Below are positions 1-12,002 of a DNA stretch of 64,000 nucleotides, piece after piece. The DNA comes from Stachybotrys elegans. Lineage: Eukaryota; Ascomycota; Sordariomycetes; Hypocreales; Stachybotryaceae. Where the stretch lies: positions 186,001 to 250,000 of the forward strand of contig JAGPNK010000016.1 in assembly GCA_020746835.1 (NCBI GenBank), written 5' to 3'. Position 1 is the stretch's first letter. Every line of letters begins with the position of its first letter. The position numbers and the translations under genes were made by a program. Under the pieces are notes generated by a model that was not told the DNA's origin, did no database searches, and saw only the letters and a list, made by a program, of their open reading frames with translations.

Positions 1-538
1 TTCTTCTCACCATTACGAATCCCTGAAAGCAATAGTGACATTGTGGGATATTCCTGTCATCCGAAGTCATGATAAACTTCTCAAACAGTATTGCTGAGTC
101 CAGCCCAGTAGTCGTAGTAACCCACAACGTATCAAACTCCTTTCCAACCTCAAAGTTCCCAATCCTCTCCTCAAGACCCAAGACCCTCGCGCCCCCCATC
201 GTCGCCAGATAAAACACCTCCTCCAGCAGGAGGCTCTTGTCGGCCCCGTCGGAGAACTTCTCCTGCGCGTTTGACGCGATAATGGCTTGCCGCATGACAG
301 CTAGCATCTGCGACGCCCAGCCCCCGCCGCTGTCGGTGCCCAGGCCGACTTGGCCTAGGTAGAAGTGACGGGCATCCGGCAGGTCGATGGCGGTTCCGTC
401 GTCGGCCGACTTGAATGATACGATGTGGCCATTCACGTCAACAGCGAGGGTCGCATCTTGCAGGATTTCCAGCTCCGTCTCGCTCCGAGAGTGAATAACG
501 CCGCCGTGGAAGATGAGAGGCTGGTTTGTGGAAGCCAT
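1..538 (-). pseudogene. guanine deaminase-like gene lacking its catalytic core (partial at window edge)
   Basis: The ATG at 536-538 opens a frame that runs off the left edge (179 codons seen). Residues 1-61 resemble the N-terminal strand region of fungal guanine deaminases (start MASTNQPLIFHGGVIHS). From residue 62 the sequence jumps to the C-terminal third, with QVGLGTDSGGG, an AxxMRQA helix, FYLATxGGA, GNFEVGKEFD and the DDRNI motif. The roughly 230 residues that normally lie between are absent. They carry the HxH zinc motif, the substrate loop and the two later metal-binding histidines. The frame is kept across the junction near 353-358 and no intron can hide the missing DNA. Guanine deaminase converts guanine to xanthine with a zinc ion, so this product could not be active. 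It is either a recent in-frame deletion allele or an assembly collapse. The C terminus lies outside the window. Confidence 0.72.
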
Positions 539-706
539 GCTGGTGGTTGGATAAGTGAGAATGAGGGGAGATAAGCACGGCGCCACCGTCCCACTGACAC
601 TGTAACCATAACGCAAGACTGGGCTTACTGTGTGGAATTACTACGGCTATTTGATGTGGCTGATTTGTTCTTAATAGACATCGTCTTTATCCTCCAGAAA
701 CCGTCG

Positions 707-1174
707 TCACGCAGTTCCAACTGTCTGCGCATCATCCCTAAGCTGTGACAGGATACCAAACATCTCGGCCTCAACCTTGGGTAGCGCCATGGTCGCTGCC
801 GGTACCCTTCCGAGTGGCAAACTCGCCCGCCTAGCCCTAACTTCCTCGACTGCAGCTCTGAGGAAGCCCGTGTAAACAAGGTTGGGGTTGTTGACTGTGG
901 GTAGCAGCTGATCCAAGATGACTTCGCTGAATTGCACCAACGATATAATCAAAGACTCGCTGGTGACTGGATCCGGGAGAAACTGCCCGGTCTGCTGAGA
1001 CTTGCTGACTTGGAACCTGTCGTCCCATGCGATGAACTCGGTGAAGGCGATCTGAATGCTGGAAGTAGCGCGAATCCATTCTGGGAGTTTGACCGACTCA
1101 AACTGGCGAGATATCTCGACCACGGCTGCGGCGAGCTTTGCAACGTCGGCGTTGTAAGTCGTTATGGGTTCCAT
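707..1174 (-). CDS. hypothetical protein, 155 aa
   Basis: Uninterrupted frame from ATG 1172-1174 (MEPITTYNADVAKLA). A longer upstream extension starts MFIKPG, but I prefer the internal ATG because the extension has a composition like untranslated leader. The product looks all-alpha, with heptad-like hydrophobic spacing and a short Arg-rich stretch (VEEVRARRASLPLGRV). It has no signal peptide, membrane segment or recognisable domain. It is on the same strand as the guanine-deaminase fragment, with about 170 bp between its stop and that gene's ATG. I do not recognise the family. The balanced amino-acid composition makes it plausibly coding, but the length alone does not prove it. Confidence 0.45.
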   Translation of the reverse strand: MEPITTYNADVAKLAAAVVEISRQFESVKLPEWIRATSSIQIAFTEFIAWDDRFQVSKSQQTGQFLPDPVTSESLIISLVQFSEVILDQLLPTVNNPNLVYTGFLRAAVEEVRARRASLPLGRVPAATMALPKVEAEMFGILSQLRDDAQTVGTA

Positions 1175-1752
1175 TGTGGGTGTGGTATTGTCGAAATGTA
1201 AGTTGAAGAAAATGATTGCAGAGATGCCGGGTTTTATAAACATGGGTCTAGGCTTGCAGTGATACGGTGCTCAAGAGCCTGACTGTGATTCAGGTAGACA
1301 GTGTTCTTTTGAACGCCCTCCAGTCGTGAGTATTGATTCACGATGCGGCATGTCGATTCCTCAATCTATTCCCAACAGCTGTTTCTCACGGCAAGTCGGT
1401 GAGTTCTTTGTGGTTCGACTTATATTACAGCTAACAGAGAATCAGATAAGTCATAGGCTGAGTCCATCCGTTTTAGTGCAAGATCGTGTGCAATAGCATA
1501 GGTTACAAAGTTGATTACTCAATATAGCAAGCATAAGGCACCACCCCTACTGTTTACTTGCTCTCTACTGCCTACACCTCACACTGCACAATCTTTTCCT
1601 CATCATACCAAGAATAAAGAGTTCATTCCCTAGTTTCAAGACGTCTTTCCCTATAGAGTATAGGGTTATAAATCGCTATATCCTGCTGACAAGCCAGCTC
1701 AAGACCTAGCAGCTCATACTAAAGACCGTACTAGAGGGCAAAAGGCAGTGGT
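1175..1752. other. intergenic, no gene seen
   Basis: AT-richer spacer between two small minus-strand genes. It holds only short chance frames, and I see no repeat or RNA gene in it. Confidence 0.5.
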
Positions 1753-2291
1753 TTAGTAGTTTACGTCCGCCAATTCCGGGTCCGTCATTTGCCTCAGAGC
1801 AAGCAAATCGTTCTCCAGGGTCTCAGAGAGGTCCATTCGGCTTAAACCGCCATGCGCGTTATCCTCAACTCTGGGAAGGAGTTCACTACCCAACTCGCGC
1901 TTCGCCGCCTCGACTGCGTCTATCGGTGCAATGCTATAGCGAAGTTCCAGCGACTTCACAAGGTCTGCGCAAGTTAGACATGTATCAACTGACGTGAGGC
2001 TGGCTACGCACGGTCTTGTAACGTCTCGATGAATCTGACGAGCACCATCTTGACCCCTCGTCTAAATAATTGCGGCAATTGAGGCCTGTCCAAAGCACCT
2101 GTACTCGCGCCATGGTTTGTATTCCAAAGCACAAAGTTCGTGCAAGTCTCTTTGGTTGAGCGTACGTCGGGCGCGCTCCTTTCCACCTCTGACCAAGGGA
2201 AATTTATGAAATGTTGGCAGACTTTGAGACACTCTGTAGCAAGGCTGGCATTACTGCCGGCATTGTTAGTGGCACTATTCTGCCCAGACAT
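1753..2291 (-). CDS. small two-exon hypothetical protein, possible remnant of a fungal N-terminal-domain gene
   Basis: Exon 1 runs 2291-2012 and exon 2 runs 1964-1753. The 47-nt intron (2011-1965) has a GTGCGT donor, a TCTAAC branch sequence and a GCAG acceptor. Splicing joins RFIETLQD to HLVKSLELRY in frame, and total coding length is a multiple of three (163 aa). The first part (NNAGSNASLATECLKVCQHF) resembles the linker after the 'fungal N-terminal domain' found in many ascomycete STAND or azaphilone-cluster-L-type proteins. That usual N-terminal helical domain is not seen upstream in frame. This may therefore be a truncated or decaying copy. Family assignment is tentative and the function is unknown. 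Confidence 0.4.
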
Positions 2292-2297
2292 TTTCAA

Positions 2298-4184
2298 GGA
2301 TTTGCGCGTCGGGAGTTGTTATCGGGGATATGAGAAGGATTTGATTGCGGGTGGGAGAGCGGGAGGTCATGCGATATTTAAGGCACGAGCGATGCCCATG
2401 CTTTTGCTGTGAATAGCTACACTGGGCTTCTTTGCTTGAACAGATGCCTGTAGGACCGTACACCGAGTGGCTGAAACGATAGGTGGTTGGGTTGATCACG
2501 TCGACAACGGCACACCGGTGGGATCCCGCCTTGTACGAGGCGAACGAGTTGGAGACAAAGCCCCATCCTTTGTAACGGAGTCGGCTTGTAAACCAAGGAC
2601 AAAGCATTCCACAGCTCGCTTAGAACAACTTATTCGATAGAGTAGGTAAAGAACTCGTGTATGCGAACAATGGGTTTACCGGCCAGACGACTCACCCAGT
2701 GGTCATATGTGTACAGTCAGTGTGCACGCACCATTCGTCGGCTGTCCTTGTTGGAACAGTTTCTATGTTTATTTGCATCCAGTGACAGGATGACCGTACA
2801 CTGGCCTGAAAACACTCAGGGCATAGCATCTCTCCCGACAGGTAGACCTAGGGGCAATTCTTCACCCATAGACGGCCAAACCAGGTATTGCTCGCAACGA
2901 AATCGCCCTGTTCAAAGAAGTTTAGGTACACCGCCCAGCCTTCCCACCGAGGGGGAGCCTGAATACAAATTAAAAACACAATGTACGAGACAGAAGCAGA
3001 GATTGCTGTTCAGGGACGAGTCTGGCTGAGTTACGAGGCCACGGAAAATCCAAAGTGGCTTTGCGGCGCACATTCCTGCCAAGAAATCCGTATGCTGGAC
3101 ACGTTGAGAGGGATGCAAGAACAAATCGTTGGAGGCTGGGCAGCATCAGACATCAAACGTACGTGGCTGAAGATGTGAAGCGCGGCCATCTGATGCGGCC
3201 GTGGTAGTGATTGGGAGATCCACGGCTCTTTACGATGCGCAACGTTTCACCCTGGATGCCGAGCAAGTAGGGCATCGAGTTGGATGAACATTGCCATCGC
3301 CGCTGTCGATTAGCAATCTGGCTCAGCCCAATCAAGAGAAACTCGTTCCACCGCCCCTGTTCAAGAGATCATTCCGGAGCGCCTGGTACTTGATGGGGAG
3401 TAGACTCTTTGTCGCCAGTTCACCAGCATTTAGCCAACATGTGTGCAGGAATGGAGTCTATTGCAACCAGGAGCCTTTGTTGTGCGGCTACCACCACAAA
3501 TACCCCAGGAGGGATTCACGGGAGGACGCGCAGTCTCTGGGCGTAGAGTTGAAGGGTACTCGACAGGCTGAGTGCGCACGGCTTGATCTTGGCTGTGCGA
3601 GCTTCCCTTCAACCATGACTACCGGAATGGTGGGAGCTCAGGGACTTCCTCACGGACGATATGGCTAGCTCTGGCAGAGCACCGACTGCCAAGGTGGATA
3701 ATTACGGCACAAGACTACGTGCTCGACTTGGTAGAGTCTGTCGTATTCGTCGAGGTGCGCGGTTGGCAATGAGCGGTACAACGTACTGGAAGATGAGAAG
3801 TGTACAAGGTGCGACTGGAGTCACATTGGAGAGAAAGGTTAGGTCGATCGCAGGCAATGCAGTCAAGCAGACTGTTAAACCGAATCATACCTATCAGATA
3901 GTTCATAATAGCTCTAGATATGGCCTGGGCCGCATCATACGCAATCTATGCAATGAAACGCTGTCCGGACCAGGCAAAAGAAAACACCAAACGGTGAAAG
4001 ACAAAGGTATCATTGTGCCAGGCCAACCATGCAACCATTTTAAAATCCGTCCGGCCGAACCCTGCCCGAGAGCATGTAAAAAATCCCGAAAACCCAGACA
4101 CCACTGCAAAAGTCCCATCGCCTCGCAATAAGTTATCTCGACTGCTCGCAATCACATCTAGACTGCACGAATAAGCCGCACAAG
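2298..4184. other. gene-poor tract, no convincing gene
   Basis: Several 60-156-codon frames occur on both strands here, but none has domain-like composition, a plausible intron chain or a recognisable motif. The part nearest 4184 is probably the 3' flank of the DUF3716 gene. Confidence 0.45.
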
Positions 4185-7009
4185 CTAGCCCTTGAGCTCT
4201 TCGGCGTCTTCGTCTCGATCCGGGAGTTGCTCCGAGGGCATCAGGTCCCACATGCGCATTATCTCATCCCTGCTGCTGTCAGTATGGTTCGAGACGAGGG
4301 AGGATCGACTTACCCTCCAATCTCTGCTAGGCGGACGCCCTTGTTGCGGCAGAAGCGGAGGAACCGCTTCATGGTGCGCTCCCGCTTGAACGCAGCCATG
4401 ATGTGGCCGCGGGGCTTGCCGTCCTTCTTGGCAATGACCGGGCGTTCCGTGTTGACAAGGATGGAGATGTGCAGGGCCTTGAGGTTGTAGGTGATCTGGA
4501 CCATCTCATCAAGCCGCAGGTCAAAGTTGATGGGCTCCCTTAGCACACCCCATTTGGCGGGGCTGATTTCGGTGAGGACTTGGTGCTCAAAGCGCTTGGT
4601 GTCGTCGAGCCACGACCAGTACTGCGTCACCTTGGTCGAGCTGGTGTACAGCCGCGTCTTGACCTGGTATAGGCGCCAGTCGTGGGCCGTCAGGGGAGAG
4701 CCGCACCAAGAATCAGCATCGGATAGCTCCGCGGTATAGAGCTCATCATCCGAGGCCAGGGCTGGCGAGATGTGTCGGAGACGCTTGATGGTGACACCGT
4801 CAGAGGGCGAGTCGGGTGGCAGCGACATGTGTCCGACGAGGGGCGATCGTCCCGAGATGGGGGTATCGGCAGGCGTGCTGGTCTGGCTGTGCAGCATCTT
4901 GCGCTTCAAGGGCTTGGGCTGTGGCGTGCCGTTCTGCACGTGCCTGGGTGGTTTGCCCGATGACGGACGGCCGATGTTCTTGAAGCCGCACTTGTCTCGA
5001 ATATACTTGAGCTTTTCGTCGTGGTAAAAGTCGTGAATCGTCCTGGGAAAGTTGAAGTCGGCGCCTTGTTCGAGGATTAGTTCATGCAGGCGGTGGCGCA
5101 GCCAGTCGACAGGCTTGATATCCAGGCGATACTTTTCCAGCTCCTCGAGTGTGTCGACAAGTCGAAACAGCGTGTCATACGACGTGATGCCTCCCTTGCC
5201 CGATTGGAGGTACTGCTTGGCAAGAAGCTGGTAAGGGCTGATGTCGCCCGTCTCGAGGAACTTGAGTATCTTGATGCCGCGGTTCACCTGGCGACCAATC
5301 TGATACTTGGAAGTGCCGCGCTTCTCGCCCCTGGATTCGTCGCCCACAGCCTTTGTGTACTTTTCGCGCCACGACTGCAGAGCAGGCTCGATAAGAGTCT
5401 TGACGTCTGTCCAGCTTCGCTCCCAGTATGGGTGGTTCTGGTCAATCTTGGCAACAGGCACATCCTCAACGCAGGGGGGAAAGGTGAAGACGACGCCATT
5501 GTCGCGCAAAACGAGATTGTGCCGGTTAATCTCACAACTCGGGTCATAGACCCAGCCGGGGTTGGGTTTAGGCGCATACGGCTGTGGGGAGACGTCCCCG
5601 GTAGAGTGAGCTGTCGGGGTATGGAGATCTAGAGAGGGCGGTCTGCTTCGTATGTTGGCTGGCGTAAAGCCCGAGTTGAAGAGATGGTCCCTGGGGTTAG
5701 CAGGAAGAGGGGTTCTCATTTCGGACTCGGTGGACGGCAGTACGCGTGAGACGGGCGTAGGCGGGCCTTGCAGCCCTGAAGCCTTGGCGATGGCGTCTTG
5801 TAGGGCCTGCGCTCTTCGGGCGTGGAGATCTTCGGTTTCCTGTGTTACCATGTAGGCAAGATCCATGGCGTCGCGGGCCTTTGGCCGGGGCGGCGGGTTG
5901 ACGAGCTCGTGAATGGTGCTTCCTCCCTCACTAGTCCTGTGTCTCCCGTTGACCTCCCTAGGCTCGACGACTGCCTCGGCAGGTCGAACTTCTTCTCCAG
6001 AGACAGAATGGCGCTGGTCGCCGTGGCCGTTTATCCCGTTGACGCCGTTGACACGGATGACATCTGTGTCGGCACCATTAAGAGTGGGTGTGTCTACTTG
6101 AGGTGTCTCGTCAAGGTCGAGGTGCTCGCCAGATGCGCCGTGGCAACCCTGGCGATTCCATTCACAGTTACCGCACTTGTTAAACATTTCACCTCCGATG
6201 ATGACGCAGTCGTCAAAGGCGCCCTGGTTCTTCTCGCATGAGATGCAGCGGCGTGACTGGATCTTGCCGGTGGCCTGTATCATGCACGACAGCCACTTGA
6301 CGCCCTTGGCCTCGGTACGCTCATAGATGCTGGATAGGTGCTCTTGGTTAAATTTGCGGCCACGGCGAATCTTGACGGGCCGGCGGATGGGAAGCTCGAG
6401 GATGGAGCGAACCCACTGGTTCCAGGGCTCGATGGCAAGGACGGGGCCGACGACGGAGCCATCGGCATGGACAATGTCGACGAGAAGCTTGTGCGAGGGC
6501 AGGATGATGGGGCCGCCGACAGACTGCTCTGGGGTGCCCTCGGAGCCTCGAGTGGAAGGCGGTGGGAGGCGGTGCTCTACGGAGATGGGCGTGGGCTCCC
6601 GCGAGGTGCGGCCCAGGTCGGCCGTGGAGCCGGAACGCATCTTTTGGAAGTAAGACGTCATGGCCTGGGTGACTTTTTCGCGCGTCTCGAGATGCTTCTG
6701 CTGGTCCTCGTGGTAGTCCTTTTCCAACCGGTGAAGCTGATTGGCCCTGTCGTCGCACTGCTGGGCCAGGCGGGCGAGATCCTCCTCGACCTGGGCGAGC
6801 TCCTTGGCAAGGCGTGTCCTGGTCTCGGCGAGCTGGCTCTGCCTGCCGATGAGAGTGGCCATCTCGACGCGGTGGTCGAGGACGGCCTGCTGGTGCTTCT
6901 TGTCAGCGTCGGTCTGGGCCGTCTCCCACTCATGGCGAATGTTGGACCAAAAGTTGCGTTCCGTCTCATCCCAGACCTGCTGGCGCTCATCAAAGGGTAG
7001 AGTGTCCAT
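4185..7009 (-). CDS. DUF3716 domain protein with N-terminal coiled coil
   Basis: Exon 1 is 7009-4314 and exon 2 is 4269-4185, giving about 926 aa. The donor GTAAGT follows GAG ATT GGA GG, and the acceptor cluster near 4276-4270 keeps phase 2. The C-terminal exon continues DEIMRMWDLMPSEQL and ends ELKG-stop. Residues about 25-120 form a strong coiled coil rich in Glu, Gln and Arg. Residues about 240-290 hold a cysteine-rich module with C242, C255, C258, C267, C278, C281 and C289, matching the fungal DUF3716 zinc-binding pattern. A long disordered Pro/Ser/Thr middle follows. The last 150 residues are ordered and basic (KPRGHIMAAFKRERTMKRFLRF). Such proteins are of unknown role; a nuclear location is plausible from the basic stretches PLKRKM and KRLRH. 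Exact acceptor choice is the main uncertainty. Confidence 0.85.
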
Positions 7010-7485
7010 GGCGGCGGCTGGGTCTGGCAGAGAGGGCCAGCAGAGGGAATAGGGCCGTCAGTCAACGAGGGGGGGAATAGGCGAGATGATGTATAGAAGA
7101 GGACGGGGAGTGATGGGTTAATAGGAATAGTAGCGGGTAAGCTAAGGTGAGTAATCGGGGTGGCGGCATGAAACTGTTTGGGCTCATGAAGCTTGTTGGC
7201 CTGGCTTGGCGCGCGTGCTCGATCAAATCAGCCGCACGGCGGAGCCGGCAGCGGGAGGGAGTGGCTGGAGCTGGAGGGGAGCTGAAGCTGGGAGCCGGGG
7301 GACAGGACTGTTTGTCGCAGAAGGCTGCCTATGCTGAGGGCGGGTGGGTTAGTTTACGAGGCGGCGGCAGGGACTATTGAAGAGGAATTGCAATGAAACC
7401 AAGGTGCACACCAAAGGGAGCGAGGGGCTGCCAGGCCGAGCCAGTAAGCAGCAAGCAGCAAGCCGGGCAGATGAAGGGGAGGGGA

Positions 7486-7521
7486 TAGGATAGGATAGGT
7501 AGGGAGGATAGGATAGGCTGG
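7486..7521. repeat. GGATA pentamer repeat
   Basis: Two clusters of GGATA units (GGATAGGATAGGATAGG, then after a short break GGATAGGATAGG) lie in the leader region of the DUF3716 gene. Confidence 0.8.
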
Positions 7522-8434
7522 GATGGATTAAGAATAGAGACCTTCTGGAAGGGCGTCGGAAAAGTGGGAGCCCGGCCCTGGTCCTGGGCCGAGATGATCG
7601 TGGAGACGCGTCGTGAGATGGCAGGGGGAGGGCGTGTGCGGCAAGACGGAGTAGGTATCCGTAGAGGAGTAGGAGAGGCGATGTGAGCGAGGTGCAGGCA
7701 CGTGGCTCACGGATGACGAGATGACGAGATGACGAGGATAATGGAGGAGGAGGAGGAGAGAGAGGAGGGTCGAGACGGCGTAGGTAAGATGGCGCGCTCG
7801 ACTTAACGTTATGGAAGGAGCAGGGCAGGGACGATACAACTAGAAGTGCTAGCCGGGTGAGAAAATAGACTGGGAGTGGCTCTGACTTGCTCGGTTTCGG
7901 TACTTGGGGGCGGATAAGGCGGACCAGACAAGCGAATGGATAATACTATGTATCTTCATTTCCATGACCATGATGCTCGAGGAAAAGAGGGTCCACGCAG
8001 CGTATCCGAAGGGCATCGGATCGGATCGGGGCGTGTGTGACAGAATGAATAGACGGTGGGTGAATGCGCTGGCAACTACCAACCAACAGTATCGAACGAC
8101 AAATGGGTGGGGGCTATTTTTTTATTTTATTTTTTATTTATTTTTACTGCGTTTTTTATTCCCGAAACTCTCTTCCTCTCCCTCCCCGGTTTGAAGACAG
8201 CCGGCACACGCTAACAAAGAACATAGGATGATTAAGATGATTAAGATGAAGAGCTTCGGGATTGCCAAGAAGTCCGAAGGGCAATAGTAGCGCGTTCAGG
8301 TAATTAGTCACTGGGGTTAGGGAACAGAGAGAGGCAAAGAGTCCAAGGCCCGTCGAATAGGTCCCAAAGTGGACAATTATACGAGTAATACGCTAAGAGA
8401 CACGCACAAACGACGCCATGGGGTGTGGGCGGGC

Positions 8435-8451
8435 AAAAAAAAAAAAAAAAA
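8435..8451. repeat. poly(A) run of 17
   Basis: Uninterrupted run of 17 A in non-coding DNA, followed by AG-rich sequence. The length may be unreliable in an assembly. Confidence 0.9.
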
Positions 8452-9538
8452 GAAGAACAAGAACCAACAACAACAATATCCCAAAGCAGTATCTTGTCCG
8501 TCGGCCACCGGCGTTAGAGAGCCCGGCACTTTGCGAGCCTCTCCCTTATGCGTTCGCGATCCCAGATCCCGACCGGGTGGGGTGCATACAGACGCGATAG
8601 TAGCATAGCATTCATGTGCCAAAGGAATTAATAAAAAAGCCGTCGTCGCAGATGGATGGAGATAGGACGGACATACAGCAGCCAGCAGCAGAGGCACGAT
8701 AGAGGAGGACAATGGTGGAGGGGGAAAGAGTGAACAAATATGGGCATAATTACCTCCCCATTATTGCCTGCTGACTCGATTCGGCCCTGTTGGTCCTCGA
8801 AACATGACTGATGTCAAGAAGCGTGCCCAAAGTTGCATCCAATTTGGCTATTCTGTTTGTCCGCGGCGTCGAATAGTCTGCCCCCTCCCCCCTCGTCCAC
8901 GGCCCCCATCGCTCCACCCTCCAAGGTGACACGGTTTTCGGACGCCCCCCCCCCTTCCCATGCCCATTTATTATTCATCGTCATTATTGCCAACGTTAGC
9001 CAACCCGACTACTAAACGTGCTACTACTATCGGCAAACAGGAACCCTCGCAGGCGGTGGAGACCCTTACTAAGTGCTGATCAAGGGCAAAGGGACAACAA
9101 GACGCACGAGAGCGAGTCGAAGGGGAAAGGAGAGAGAGGGAAAAAAAGATCTTTGGGTAGGAACTTTAGTCGATAGCCCAGCAGCATATTGCCCATATGC
9201 CAATAACGTGGACCGGCGTGATGTGACGTGACATTATACGAGCTGCTAGGCAGTCTATGCGATGCCACGCACATGCATCTCCGAAGAAGCCTATCCCCGA
9301 AGAACCCTCTCCTATCGCACCGAGCCTGGCCCGAAAGGAAAAGGAAAGAGGGAAAAAAATTACCGCCTCTGCATGCCCGCTTACTCCTCCACCATCCCTG
9401 ACCCTGACGCTCCCACATACGCGCATGCACGTACACTCAAGCAGACAGCCAACAAAAGCCGATCCCATCTCCTTGTCCCCCTTCCCTCCCCGGCAGTTGA
9501 GCGAACAGTACATACATACATGCGCAGGTTGCCAGGGC

Positions 9539-9554
9539 GGGGGGGGGGGGGGGG
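9539..9554. repeat. poly(G) run of 16
   Basis: Uninterrupted run of 16 G in non-coding DNA. It could form G-quadruplex structure and is also a common site of sequencing length error. Confidence 0.85.
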
Positions 9555-10097
9555 CAGCATGACGCGCGCCGCGCACACCCAAGCCCACACAACACGCTTA
9601 TACGACACTCCAGCACATTATACGATACCATACAATGGTACTGCGCGCACCATCTACCGCTTTCGGGTATTTCATCTTGCAGCTGAGCCGAATCGACGGG
9701 ACCCCTTCGGGTTCCAAGCCAACGAGCCCCCCTTGTCCGGCTCACCTAAACGCAAATCCCTGGCCCCGGCCTTAATTTTGTCTGTCTCTCCCTATCCTTT
9801 GTACATATAATTACTCCGTACGCTTTTTCGTAATTCGTATCAGATGGGGGCCAAACTAAGCGGGTCGCAACGCTTCTTCTTTTCCTTCACCTTCCACGCC
9901 GCATATTCCGCACCCAACACCATACCATCATCCACCCACCCTTGTTCCTCGTCGTCTATCCCTCCCAGCACACATTAACATCATCGCCGAGCGCCAGTTA
10001 TTTCCCAATCCGGCCAAAGCCCCTACATTATAGACACTAACCCTGACCCACCCTGGGCGCTGCCTCTTTCCCCGTTGTCTGTATTTCCGAAATTCCG

Positions 10098-10100
<3 letters not shown>

Positions 10101-10133
<33 letters not shown>
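10101..10133. repeat. (CT)16 dinucleotide repeat
   Basis: A perfect CT microsatellite of 33 bp about 0.8 kb beyond the 3' end of chs7. Confidence 0.95.
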
Positions 10134-10135
<2 letters not shown>

Positions 10136-10961
10136 AACTCCTCCTCCTCCCTCCTTGCCTCCCCTTTCTGCCTTTTTTGATGCGTAATCCAGAATCTATG
10201 CGATAGTACCCGCTGGGCAAGCCCCGAACTCCGCCGGCGCACCACATCAGCCCATTTCCAAAGGTTGGCCCGACCGGAAAAGGGAAATAAAAATCGCCGT
10301 CCCAAAAATCGCAGAACAAGGCAATATACGAATCAGGAAGTCCGTAAAATCCCCGCCAATCACCGCACTGTTGCTTATTCTGACCCAACCGGCCGAGTCC
10401 TCGTCCGCCTCCGCCCGCCTCTCCTGCTGCTTCTGTTAACCGAGTGCGACCCCATCATGACGATGCCCAACCAACTCTAACCACGCTCAATATTTGCCCA
10501 AGGAAAGCCCGGAAATGGCCTGCCTAAGCCACCTGCACTATCAACACGCCAGCTGACTATCCGTATACCCACCGCCATACTATCTATGTGTCACGCCAGC
10601 TGGGTTGTATCGTTTCAGCTCGTTATATCAACATAGCAGCCGTCACCCCCCCTACTGGTTTATACCCTACGGGACTCTCCGATTTGATTGGACTCGTTCC
10701 GCGAATGCGAAACCTGATCCACTCTTGCATCTTGGCTTCCAACTTCATCACGTTACCACTCGTCTGCTAATATATATTACGTATATTGTTATGCCTATTT
10801 TCATGCCTCGCACACTTCCGGCGCTCGGTCAGGTTTTACAAACGTCACCCGGCGGTTCCCGGCACGACCGTCCTCCGTCCCGCTCAACGCCTCAAATACG
10901 CCGTTGCCAAAACAATTCCCTATATAGCCCTGGTATCCAGGCGAATGTCGAAATTAGATGT

Positions 10962-12002
10962 CTAGTACTTGCTGGAGTAGCGTGCCGTGGGCGAGTAGGG
11001 CATGTCGTATGCGCTCGTGTGGCCGTGGTGGTCCTCGTACATGGTGGCCCGGCGCTCCTCCTCGGGCAAGAGGTCCTTAACCTCCCAGTTGTTCATCCTA
11101 GTACCAACCGAGAACTCGAGGTCCTCCTTGGTGATGGAGTCCCAGTACTGCAATGGTTAGCCATGTCCTTCAACTCGATATCCCAATCATACCTTGTAGA
11201 CCATCATGACGCCCAGCAGGTTGCACACCGTAGCAAAGAACAGGCCATCCAGGTAGTGGCTCATAGCCGTACATATCGTGCTGCTGAATGCGTACAGGAT
11301 GACCTGGCCGGCGACGAAGAAGAAGATGCCAAAAGCAATATCACCCAGCGGCCATCGGTCCTGCAGGGTTCGCGTCACCAGCAGGATCTGCATGGCAACG
11401 TAGATGAAGAGCTGGATGGCGTTGAGCAGGTACAGCACGACAAACAATCCAATGGTATTCGTGGTGCTCAGGCCAGCCCAGCCGCGGAACGTGGCCAGAG
11501 ACACGAGGAACGTAATGGCAAACGACACGAGCGAGCAGATCCGCAGCATCCACACCGACAGCGGCGTGCCGTCCTCGTACAGCTGGAACCCGACAAAGCC
11601 ATTGATGAGCAGCGACGTGATGAGGCAGCTCGTCAGGCCGCTCTGCACGCTGACAAAGTAAGGGTAGGGCTCGCTGCCGGGGGGCACGACGCCCGCGTCC
11701 ACAATGAGCGAGAAGAAGCTGAGCAGCATGTAAAAGTAGAAGAAGGCGAGGATCTCCTTGCGGCCGACGGCGGTGAACTTGCTGCGGACGTGCAGGATCA
11801 TGATGACGGTCATGATGAGCGACACAATGTGCATGGCCGACGCCGCTCCCTCAAAGATGACCGTGTTGGCCAGCTCAATGTTGCGCGCGTAGCAGTCGGT
11901 CTCGATGCCCACGCGGCCCGTCGCCATGACGGGGCCGACCGACGCACACAGCGGTAGGGGCGCGTTCTCGCATATCGTCGTGAAGTCGCCAAAGCCCGAC
12001 AT
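10962..12002 (-). CDS. chs7: chitin synthase export chaperone Chs7
   Basis: Exon 1 is 12002-11193 and exon 2 is 11147-10962. The 45-nt intron (11192-11148) has a GTATGA donor, a GCTAAC branch and a GCAG acceptor. The product is 331 aa, the usual size for Chs7. The sequence shows the Chs7 signature throughout: GFGDF start, [77 protein letters not shown] and the junction [16 protein letters not shown]. Six or seven hydrophobic helices are visible between residues 45 and 270. Chs7 is an ER membrane chaperone needed for class IV (Chs3-type) chitin synthase to leave the ER, so it acts in cell-wall building. The soluble C-terminal tail is acidic, then Tyr/Ser-rich, and faces the cytosol in yeast. 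Confidence 0.96.

Larger units (their letters stand above)
7010..10961. other. long non-coding interval with simple repeats
   Basis: This 3.9-kb interval lies upstream of the DUF3716 gene and downstream of chs7. The first 750 bp are purine-rich on the plus strand, so pyrimidine-rich in the sense of the DUF3716 gene, as is usual for fungal promoters and leaders. The rest contains T-rich, A-rich, G-run and CT repeats. The open frames here are low-complexity and I do not regard them as genes. Confidence 0.6.

Noticed and set aside
10605..11957. 450-codon plus-strand frame over chs7
   Set aside because: It is antisense to a clear Chs7 gene, is His/Arg/Glu-biased, and has no domain. GC-rich third positions keep the antisense frame open.
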